From the NCBI GenBank assembly GCA_016866875.1, contig VGKY01000004.1, forward strand, positions 1 through 64,000: a DNA stretch of 64,000 bases, given 5' to 3'. The DNA is from Candidatus Peribacteria bacterium. GTDB lineage: Bacteria; Patescibacteriota; Gracilibacteria; Peribacterales; Peribacteraceae. How positions within the stretch are numbered: position 1 is the stretch's first letter; the number at the start of each line of letters is the position of its first letter. Of this stretch, positions 1 to 7,499 are shown one piece after another. Both the position numbers and the translations under genes were made by a program. The notes beneath the pieces are model-generated. The model was given only the letters and a program-made list of their open reading frames with translations. It searched no databases and had not been told where the DNA came from.

Positions 1-195
1 ATCGTTTCCTTCGTCCGTCGTGCACCATCGGCGGAGATCCTGAATATTGAGCTCCGTGGGCATACCACGTGCATGCTGCATGCCTGTAATGGCTCGGAGC
101 AGTTCCATATCGACTCCTTCGGCCGTCGTGCACCATCGGCGGAGATCCTGAATATTGAGCTCCGTGGGCATACCACGTCCGTTCTGCATGCCTGT
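1..195 (-). repeat. 108-bp-period coding tandem repeat (1-87 aligned with 109-195)
   Basis: 15-70 and 123-178 are identical (56 bp). Over 87 aligned bp there are 6 mismatches, and the period equals 36 codons. Confidence 0.9.
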
Positions 196-504
196 GAACG
201 AAGCACGATCAGGAGATTGCGCAAACTCATCAAGAAATTCTACGCTCAATCCGCCAAAAGCAAGAATATGCTTATTACCTCTTAACGTGGCGGTCACGGC
301 TGCTGTTGTGCCGGAGCGGTAGAGAACTAAAAAAGCGCGAAAAGTAATATCGTCAATGACACTTTTTACTTGAGACTGTGCAAGGACCTCGAGCCTTTTT
401 AGAAAAGGCTCAAAACTCGCTCTTATTTTGATTTGGTTCAAATAGAATGGATCTTGCAATTTTTCGCGGAGACGATGAATCGAATGACTTGCATCTGGAG
501 TCAT
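1..504 (-). CDS. Partial 36-aa tandem-repeat protein; runs off the window start. Reads MTPDASHSIHRLREKLQDPFYLNQIKIRASFEPFLKRLEVLAQ...FTGMQNGRGMPTELNIQDLRRWCTTAEGVDMELLRAITGMQHARGMPTELNIQDLRRWCTTDEGND...
   Basis: Hand translation of the minus strand from ATG at 504-502 gives 168 open codons to base 1. It is absent from the ORF track because no stop lies in the window. Near-consensus promoter upstream (TTGACA 539-534, 17 nt, TAATAT 516-511, 6 nt, ATG). Confidence 0.75.
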   Translation of the reverse strand, partial: MTPDASHSIHRLREKLQDPFYLNQIKIRASFEPFLKRLEVLAQSQVKSVIDDITFRAFLVLYRSGTTAAVTATLRGNKHILAFGGLSVEFLDEFAQSPDRASFTGMQNGRGMPTELNIQDLRRWCTTAEGVDMELLRAITGMQHARGMPTELNIQDLRRWCTTDEGND

Positions 505-510
505 AATACT

Positions 511-539
511 ATATTAAAATACTTATTTATTACTGTCAA
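511..539 (-). promoter_or_regulatory. Sigma-70 promoter of the repeat-protein gene
   Basis: TTGACA-N17-TAATAT on the minus strand, with the -10 box 6 nt from the ATG. Confidence 0.7.
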
Positions 540-540
540 T

Positions 541-626
541 TGGTGGGCCGGGAGGGACTCGAACCCCCGAAGGCGTAAGCCACCTGATTTACAGTCAGGC
601 GCGTTTGACCACTTCGCTACCGACCC
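541..626 (-). tRNA. tRNA-Tyr (GTA), long variable arm, encoded CCA
   Basis: Acceptor GGGTCGG/CCGGCCC, anticodon stem CTGACTGTAAATCAG, T arm GGGGGTTCGAGTCCC, 3' ACCA. Confidence 0.95.
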
Positions 627-886
627 ACGTAGATATCCTAATGACTCCGGAGAAAGAGAACAAAGGTGAGTACTCGCCCGCCGAAGGAGGGCCGACCCAC
701 CAACATATAGTAATGGCTGAGAGAGCAGAGAACAAAGACAAGTGGTCATTTTCTCGATGTATGGATACTCCTGCGACATACAGTTTTACACCAAGAAGAT
801 GCCTATGGCGCTAGGCTGTAGACATAGTGGCAATACCAAGGGAACGAATGGCGATCCACGACATTGAGCGCATTTTCGGCTGGTGT

Positions 887-2101
887 TCACTCGTACCGCA
901 GCGCCTCGATGGGATCGAGCCGTGCCGCCTTTGAAGCCGGGTAGACGCCGAAGAGAAGACCAGTGCCTACGGCCATGCAGATAGCAGCAACGAGGGCAAA
1001 GGGGGAGAGAATGAAGTGAAACTCGCCGAGGATGCGATCGGCGATGCGCGACAGGATCCACCCCGTCCCCGCACCGAGAACCAAGCCTACAAGTGCTCCG
1101 CCGCAGGTGAGCGCGAGAGCCTCGGTGAGGAACTGGATGAGGATGTCTCTGGGTCTCGCCCCGAGAGCCTTACGGAGGCCGATTTCCTGCGTACGCTCAC
1201 TCACCGTGACGAGCATGATGTTCATGATGCCAATACCCCCGACGAGGAGCGAGATGCCGGCAATGAGCGCGAGAAATACGGTAAGCCCAAGCGTGACGCT
1301 ACTGATGATCGACGTCACCTGCTCAGCAGAACGCGCGATGAAGTCGTCGAGATCCGGGTCATCCTGGGAGTTATCGATACGATGTCGTGTACGCAGAAGT
1401 TCTGTGATGTCGCGCTTGGCAATATCAGAGTCCCCGACGGTCTTGAGCGTGATATAACTGACGTGGCGCTGGCCGGTCATGCTGCGGGCCGTTGCAAACG
1501 GGATGAAGACCGGCTTGTCGAGATCGGAAAGGAGAAGCGATCCAGCACTTTTCAGAGTTCCCACGACGGTGAAGCTCTCCTCCCCAATAACGATGCGTTG
1601 ACCGATGGGATCGCGGTTGCCGAAGAGATCGAGCGCTGTCTGGTACGCCGCGACGACGCTACGCTGTGCGCCCCGCTCGTCTGACTCATCGAGAAGGCGG
1701 CCGCTTGCAAGCTTCATTCCGTAATTGCCGAAAATATCACTCGTAGCGCCGAAGACCATCGGGGTCATGTCCTCACGCCCATAGTGCACGGACCTGTTTA
1801 CGATGATAACCGGAACGACGCGCTCCACGCTCGACAGGCGCTTGATGCGTTCGTAGTCCTCGATCGTCAGGCTCTCGAGATTTCCCCCAAATTTCTCGAA
1901 TCCTTTGGGGATGACATCCATGGTGTTGCTCCCAAACGAATTGATCTGATCGAGGATGTAGCCCTGGAAGCTCTTGCCGGTACTTATCATAAGAACGACA
2001 GAAGCCACGCCGATGACAATGCCAAGTATAGTGAGGCTCGTCCGCTTCGCATTGCTGGAGATGCTCTTGGTCGCCGACTGAATAATATCTTTCGTATTCA
2101 C
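887..2101 (-). CDS. MacB-like ABC transporter permease
   Basis: N-terminal TM segment, periplasmic domain and 'GGIGIMNIMLVTVSERTQEIGLRKALGAR' typical of MacB/FtsX permeases. Confidence 0.9.
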   Translation of the reverse strand: MNTKDIIQSATKSISSNAKRTSLTILGIVIGVASVVLMISTGKSFQGYILDQINSFGSNTMDVIPKGFEKFGGNLESLTIEDYERIKRLSSVERVVPVIIVNRSVHYGREDMTPMVFGATSDIFGNYGMKLASGRLLDESDERGAQRSVVAAYQTALDLFGNRDPIGQRIVIGEESFTVVGTLKSAGSLLLSDLDKPVFIPFATARSMTGQRHVSYITLKTVGDSDIAKRDITELLRTRHRIDNSQDDPDLDDFIARSAEQVTSIISSVTLGLTVFLALIAGISLLVGGIGIMNIMLVTVSERTQEIGLRKALGARPRDILIQFLTEALALTCGGALVGLVLGAGTGWILSRIADRILGEFHFILSPFALVAAICMAVGTGLLFGVYPASKAARLDPIEALRYE

Positions 2102-2141
2102 GGTGAGCCGTTCAAGAAAGTAAAATAGTTGATCACTTTAT

Positions 2142-3371
2142 TTACTCATATCGAAGAGATTCAACAGGATCAAGCTGGGCAGCCTTGCATGCAGGGCTCA
2201 TGCCGAATACCACACCGGTGATCAGAGACATGCCTGCGGCCGCCAGGAGTGCGTAAGCGGAGATGGCAAAGGTGTAGGTAGGGAGATACCCAGAGACAAT
2301 CCGGGAGATCAGATACGCGAGAGTCAGTCCCCCCAGAGCACCAATGACCCCCCCGATGAACGTGAGTGCGACGCTCTCTAAGAGGAACTGCAGGAGAATA
2401 TCCGTCGTGCGTGCCCCTAGAGCTTTACGCAGACCAATCTCCCGGGTCCGCTCGCTCACGGTCACGAGCATGATGTTCATGATGCCGATGCCTCCGACGA
2501 TGAGCGAAATCGCGGCAACCGTAGTGATGAAGAGGGTCAGCCCCAGAGACACGGAGCTTAAGATGACATTTGCCTGCTGTGAGGAACGTACGATGAAATC
2601 GTCTTTCTTCGGGTCATCGTCGGGATTATCGATGGAATGCCTCTGACGCAGGAGCGCCTTCACGTCGGTGAATGCGAGATCGAAGGATCCTGTGGAGAGC
2701 ATCGTAATGTAGTTGGCATACTTTTGACCTGTGACTGCCCGCGCATGCGAGAGAGGAACGTAGACACGATCATCAACGTTCTGGAAAAACTGCGATCCAA
2801 GGGGCTTGGTCACGCCTACGACCGTCAGCGAGCGATCGCCGACCGTCACCTCGCGACCGAGTGGCGAAACATCACCGAAAAGATCCGCTGCAGCATCCGG
2901 TCCGAGAACGGCAACGCGCGCTGTGCGGTCTTCGTCCTCGCGATCAATCAATCTTCCCTCCTCTGCAGCAATCTTCTGATTGGAGAAGAAGTTGGGATCC
3001 ACTCCAAGGACCTGGGGGGCAGCCGTTTCTCGTCCAAATTCCACTGATCCTGGAAGAAAAACGATAGGAGCGATCGATGTCACAGTTGTGAGACGTTCCA
3101 GACGCTCGATATCCTCAAAGGTCAGGCTATCGTGGCCGGAGAGGACTTGGCTCACATTCCCCTCTTGTTCGTTGCCGGGAAAGATCACCATGCTTCTGCT
3201 GCCGAGGGAGGAGATCTGACCCAAGATGAGGAGCTCCATACTCTCACCGACGGAACTCATGAGGATCACTGCACCTACGCCAATCGTTATCCCCAGCATC
3301 GTCAGCGCTGATCGAACGATGTTGCGCCAGAGAGAGCGACCCGCCTGCAAGAAAACATCGAATGTTCTCAT
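2142..3371 (-). CDS. MacB-like ABC transporter permease (second copy)
   Basis: Same family motifs as 887-2101. Start moved to MRTFDVFLQAGRSLWRN because the longer ORF overlaps the ATPase gene. Confidence 0.88.
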   Translation of the reverse strand: MRTFDVFLQAGRSLWRNIVRSALTMLGITIGVGAVILMSSVGESMELLILGQISSLGSRSMVIFPGNEQEGNVSQVLSGHDSLTFEDIERLERLTTVTSIAPIVFLPGSVEFGRETAAPQVLGVDPNFFSNQKIAAEEGRLIDREDEDRTARVAVLGPDAAADLFGDVSPLGREVTVGDRSLTVVGVTKPLGSQFFQNVDDRVYVPLSHARAVTGQKYANYITMLSTGSFDLAFTDVKALLRQRHSIDNPDDDPKKDDFIVRSSQQANVILSSVSLGLTLFITTVAAISLIVGGIGIMNIMLVTVSERTREIGLRKALGARTTDILLQFLLESVALTFIGGVIGALGGLTLAYLISRIVSGYLPTYTFAISAYALLAAAGMSLITGVVFGMSPACKAAQLDPVESLRYE

Positions 3372-3375
3372 GGCT

Positions 3376-4146
3376 CTACTTAAGGGAAGTGAGCCCGCTC
3401 GATGATCGTCTGCTGTGGCTGCGGCTGTCGGAAGCGATGCGGCCGTCGAGGATGTGGACGATACGATCGGCAAACTCTGCCGTGGAACGCTCATGAGTCA
3501 CCAGGATAATGGTATGTCCCGAGGCATGCAGCTTCTCGAGAGCGCCCATGACCTGAATTCCGGAAACGGAGTCCAAGTTTCCGGTTGGCTCATCTGCAAA
3601 GATCACCTGCGGCTCCGTCACGAGGGAGCGCGCTATAGCAGTACGCTGCTTCTGGCCACCGGAGAGCTGACTGGTGAGAAAGTTCGTTCGCTCGAAAAGA
3701 CCAACGGCATTAATCGCAGCCTGCGCACGATGCTGTCGCTCCGCAGAGGGAATAGTCGGGTGGTAGAGCAATGGGAGCATAACGTTCTCGAGCACCGTGG
3801 CCCTGGGCAAGAGGTGAAACGCCTGAAAGACGAAGCTGACTTTGGTCGCGCGGATGATCGCAAGCTCGTCGTCCGTTCTGCCCGCTGTATCCTTGCCGAG
3901 AAAACGGTATTTTCCGTGCGTGGGACGGTCGAGAAACCCGAGAATGTGCATGAGCGTGGATTTACCCGATCCGGACGGGCCCATAATCGCCATGAATTCG
4001 CCGGACTGAACCCGAAGATCGATGTCGAAGAGCACGGGCGTCTCCACGGCATCATTTACATACACTTTCGAAAGCTTTGTGACCTCTATGAGCGGAGTAC
4101 GGGATGCAGCGCGCGGTGACTTGGTGTGTGCACTGGGCATGTACAA
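3376..4146 (-). CDS. ABC transporter ATP-binding protein (MacB/LolD type)
   Basis: Walker [10 protein letters not shown], signature LSGGQKQR, Walker [13 protein letters not shown]. Confidence 0.95.
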   Translation of the reverse strand: MYMPSAHTKSPRAASRTPLIEVTKLSKVYVNDAVETPVLFDIDLRVQSGEFMAIMGPSGSGKSTLMHILGFLDRPTHGKYRFLGKDTAGRTDDELAIIRATKVSFVFQAFHLLPRATVLENVMLPLLYHPTIPSAERQHRAQAAINAVGLFERTNFLTSQLSGGQKQRTAIARSLVTEPQVIFADEPTGNLDSVSGIQVMGALEKLHASGHTIILVTHERSTAEFADRIVHILDGRIASDSRSHSRRSSSGLTSLK

Positions 4147-4157
4147 AAAAGGAAGGA

Positions 4158-5957
4158 CTACTCTCGGATGAGCACAACCACGGTATCACCTTCGGCAACC
4201 CCTTCAACCTCAATCTCCCCTTGAGACCCCTCCATACCGGTTGTGACGGGTACTTCATCGATAGCATCGTTGCGCAAAATCCGCAGAAGACGTGATCCAT
4301 CGCTACGGTCGATGACCGCACGACGAGGTACGGAAAGGACATTACCCCGCACGCCCGTGACGATCTCGACATCGCCCGTCATGCCAACGCGCAGATCCTC
4401 GCGTAGGGCAACGAAATCCAATTTCACCCGGTACTTCGGCACACCATCGCGATCGGTGGCTGCTTCATCAATCTCCGAGAGAAGGAGCGGATCAAATTGA
4501 GAGGGAAATGCGTCCAGCTCGATGCTGCCCGACTGCGCAAGGGCGATGAGGGGAACGTCCACTTCAGCAAGGTAGGTCTCGATGCGATAGGGTGCAACCC
4601 CAAGCATCGTGATCGCCGGACCCGTCGGCAGAGCTTCCCCCTGCTTCACGAGAATCTTCGTGACGATACCGTCGACGGGTGCGAGGAGCTGGGTATCGCC
4701 ATACGCCGCGCGTGCGCGCTGCAACCGAGCAGCCTGCTCAGCAACACGTGCGCGACCCGCGGCGATATCCTGAGGACGTGCACCCGCACGCTTGAGGGCG
4801 AGCTGAGCGCTTGCGATCTGAACTGACGCTTCGAAAGTCGTAATGTCGATTCGGGCACGATCAGCATCACCTTGGGATACCGCCAGTGCGGATTCCTCTG
4901 TGCTGAGCTGCGTTCGGTACGAAGCAGAATCGTCCCGCAGCTCATTGATCGCACTATCAAGCGCACTCACCGCTGCCTGCACAGAAGCGCGCTCCGCGGC
5001 GAGTGTGTCGCTTTGGGTATCGCGGACGGATACGGAAAATGTCGTGGTGATGGGCAAGCTCAGGAGGAAGTCACTGGCCTGCTGAAGCACCTTAGCCACT
5101 GCTTCCACGGCAACACGAGCTGTCGAGAGATCGACGAGCGCCTCTTCGAAATCAGCAGAAACCGCTGTGGAGGAAAGTGCACTCGAGAGCGCTGTGGTGA
5201 CATTACGCTGCCGCGTTTTGAGATCGGCGTATTCGGATGGAACGAATTTCTGGATGACATCGGATACCACGATCGATTCAAAGACGTCGTCGATGCTCTT
5301 CAGTGCGGTCCGCGCATCGATGATCTGCTCTGAAGCTGTGCTCCCGACAGCAGCAATGGTACCGCTGAGAGAGATATCCGCTTGGCTTTGAAGCGACTGC
5401 AGTTTACGCTCTGAGGCCTCGAGTTTGCGCTGCGCGGTTTGCAGAGACGTTTGAGCGACCGCAAGGGAAGCGCGCTTTGCCGCAAGCTCCGCCTCGGCAA
5501 TGAGGATGTCCTCCGGTCGCGTACCCTCGATGAGAGCAGACAGATCTGCCTGCGCAGACTGCAGAGCAGCACTAGCCGAAGCAACGTCTGCACTGAGCGT
5601 TCCCCCGCGCAGAGCCGCCAAGCGCTGGCCCGCCTTCACGACATTACCCTCCCGCACGAGAACCTCAGAGACGATGCCGGTCACCGGAAATTGGAGCGAG
5701 AGATCGCGCTCGGAGATCACCGTACCGACCGCCTCAACCGTACGGACGATATCCCCGCGTTGTACCTCCGCCGTCACGTACTCCGGAGCCTGAGGACGCG
5801 TGATTGCAAAGACAATGAAGCTAAGCATTGCAACAAAGAAGAGTATGCCTCCGGTCCAGTAAGGATGCGTACGACAGAAACGTGGCCAGGGAAGCCTTCG
5901 CACGAGCTTCAAGGGGTATCGAAGGAAGTTCAGAAGAGTAGTGAGAGGGTTGCGCAT
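4158..5957 (-). CDS. HlyD/MacA-like periplasmic adaptor subunit
   Basis: TM segment, 'VEAVGTVISERDLSLQFPVTGIVSEVLVREGNVVKAGQRLA', long coiled coil, 'LLAPVDGIVTKILVKQGEA'. First gene of an adaptor-ATPase-permease-permease operon. Confidence 0.9.
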   Translation of the reverse strand: MRNPLTTLLNFLRYPLKLVRRLPWPRFCRTHPYWTGGILFFVAMLSFIVFAITRPQAPEYVTAEVQRGDIVRTVEAVGTVISERDLSLQFPVTGIVSEVLVREGNVVKAGQRLAALRGGTLSADVASASAALQSAQADLSALIEGTRPEDILIAEAELAAKRASLAVAQTSLQTAQRKLEASERKLQSLQSQADISLSGTIAAVGSTASEQIIDARTALKSIDDVFESIVVSDVIQKFVPSEYADLKTRQRNVTTALSSALSSTAVSADFEEALVDLSTARVAVEAVAKVLQQASDFLLSLPITTTFSVSVRDTQSDTLAAERASVQAAVSALDSAINELRDDSASYRTQLSTEESALAVSQGDADRARIDITTFEASVQIASAQLALKRAGARPQDIAAGRARVAEQAARLQRARAAYGDTQLLAPVDGIVTKILVKQGEALPTGPAITMLGVAPYRIETYLAEVDVPLIALAQSGSIELDAFPSQFDPLLLSEIDEAATDRDGVPKYRVKLDFVALREDLRVGMTGDVEIVTGVRGNVLSVPRRAVIDRSDGSRLLRILRNDAIDEVPVTTGMEGSQGEIEVEGVAEGDTVVVLIRE

Positions 5958-5969
5958 GACAATATAGTT

Positions 5970-5997
5970 ATTATACCATATTTGCTAATAAAATCAA
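5970..5997 (-). promoter_or_regulatory. Sigma-70 promoter of the efflux operon
   Basis: TTGATT-N16-TATAAT on the minus strand, -10 box 12 nt from the ATG. Confidence 0.6.
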
Positions 5998-6009
5998 TAT
6001 TACCGCACG

Positions 6010-6873
6010 CTATACGCAATGGGCGTTTTTTTTCGATGCATACCCCTGCAGGCACTCCGCAACTCGCTGCTCGGCTGTCGGTAGGGAGATGCCCACAGAC
6101 GCGAGTTTTGCCGTCGAAAGGGCGCAATTACTTCGGGCGGCCTTGGTGAGCGTGAGAGCCTCTGTCTCCGTCATCGGCGTGCACACATGATCCCTATCAA
6201 CGATATCCATGTACATCTGCATGATCCGATAGAGCGAAATGGGACCCGGGTTTACGACGTTCCAGATTCCCGTCTCCCGAAGTTCGATGAGCTTCTCCGT
6301 AGCTGTGAGGAAATCGGGAATGTAGGTGAGGGAGTTGGGTATATCGATGACCCGGGAGAAGCGTGGAAGCTTGCTGAGGAGATTTTTAGGATTGTTACCG
6401 AGCTCAAATGGCATACGGATCCTCAGCATCAGGATGCCGCCTCGCCCCTCATGCGACGGGGCGAAATCGTTGAGCATCTGTTCCACCCATTGCTTGGTGC
6501 GCGAGTAGTAGCTCCCCTGAAAATTCGGCGCATCTTTCTCGGAGAAACCTGCCCCCCCATTGTCGCCGGTATAGATGCACCCTGATCCAATCTGCACCAT
6601 ATACACCCCTCGCTTGCGGCACTCCTGCGCAAGGATGAGCGGCCCGAGGACATTACTGCGAAAGGTCTCCTCCTTATGATCCTCGCACCAGTCCACATTT
6701 GGCGTTCCTGTTTTTCCCACAGCATTGATGACGACATCGGGCATCGCTGCATCGAGGGCTGAGGCAACCGCAGCGCAGTCAGCGATATCCGCGCTAGACA
6801 CCTGCGCATCGGGAAACTGCCGGAGAAGATGCCCGCCGATATAGCCGCGCGGGCCGAAGAGGAGCACAGACAC
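6010..6873 (-). CDS. RmlD-like NAD-dependent sugar-nucleotide reductase/epimerase
   Basis: Rossmann motif LLFGPRGYIGGHL, 'YSRTKQWVE'. GTG start at 6873 chosen because TATAGT lies 6 nt upstream and the longer ORF overlaps the divergent gene. Confidence 0.75.
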   Translation of the reverse strand: MSVLLFGPRGYIGGHLLRQFPDAQVSSADIADCAAVASALDAAMPDVVINAVGKTGTPNVDWCEDHKEETFRSNVLGPLILAQECRKRGVYMVQIGSGCIYTGDNGGAGFSEKDAPNFQGSYYSRTKQWVEQMLNDFAPSHEGRGGILMLRIRMPFELGNNPKNLLSKLPRFSRVIDIPNSLTYIPDFLTATEKLIELRETGIWNVVNPGPISLYRIMQMYMDIVDRDHVCTPMTETEALTLTKAARSNCALSTAKLASVGISLPTAEQRVAECLQGYASKKNAHCV

Positions 6874-6937
6874 GGACGTACTATAGCCAAATCCCCGACT
6901 GAGAACAGGACATGACCCACATTTTGCTTGCATTGAA

Positions 6938-7450
6938 ATGTTCCATGCATACGCTCTTGCCGTGGCCATCAATGCCGCACACGATCCTCCACCGAGCGAG
7001 AGCGCATTGCCGGAAGCGAAGCGCATATTTGAGGAGCTGTGCATGAGACTCCTCGAGAATCGCCTCATCTTATCCCGCAGGGACTACATGCACGGGGATA
7101 AGCACTACAGGCTTGTGACCAACAAGGAGAACGACCTCAAAGACGCCGTCACCTTAGCCAGTATCTACCCTCTCGAGCAGATCCAGGAAATGCAGATCGC
7201 TGGCAACGAGCTACTCAGGGAATACGGAAAAGCATTGAAGGAGTACCGCACCACCGTGCGCCGCCACCAGCGATGCTGGAAGAGTCTTGTCTGTAGCATC
7301 CTCGCACCATTCATCGTCCAATGTCGCGCGATGGCGGATAGGGAAATGCAGGAAAACCAGATGAAGCAACTCCTCCCCGCTCGGTGCTTCCGGATGCTGG
7401 AAATCCTCGATATAGCGGAGGGCAGGCTGAAGGATGCAGTAGGAGCATGA
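6938..7450 (+). CDS. Hypothetical protein
   Basis: 170-aa ORF between convincing genes; no family recognised. Confidence 0.5.
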   Translation: MFHAYALAVAINAAHDPPPSESALPEAKRIFEELCMRLLENRLILSRRDYMHGDKHYRLVTNKENDLKDAVTLASIYPLEQIQEMQIAGNELLREYGKALKEYRTTVRRHQRCWKSLVCSILAPFIVQCRAMADREMQENQMKQLLPARCFRMLEILDIAEGRLKDAVGA

Positions 7451-7499
7451 GAGATCGGCAGCCCTAGCAGGAGCAACGGACGCGACCTATACTACCCCT

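Noticed and set aside
1-195. TALE/BAT homologue
   Set aside because: Repeat length and loop variability are reminiscent, but no TALE consensus residues are present and only two copies are visible; kept as an analogy only.
1-216. CRISPR array
   Set aside because: Only two copies with a 108-bp period in a coding frame; no 25-40 bp repeat/spacer structure.
73-285. 70-aa plus-strand ORF across the repeat
   Set aside because: Antisense to the open minus-strand repeat gene; the 36-codon period and promoter support the minus strand.
501-779. 92-aa minus-strand ORF and 433-669 plus-strand ORF over the tRNA
   Set aside because: Overlap tRNA-Tyr and have no protein features.
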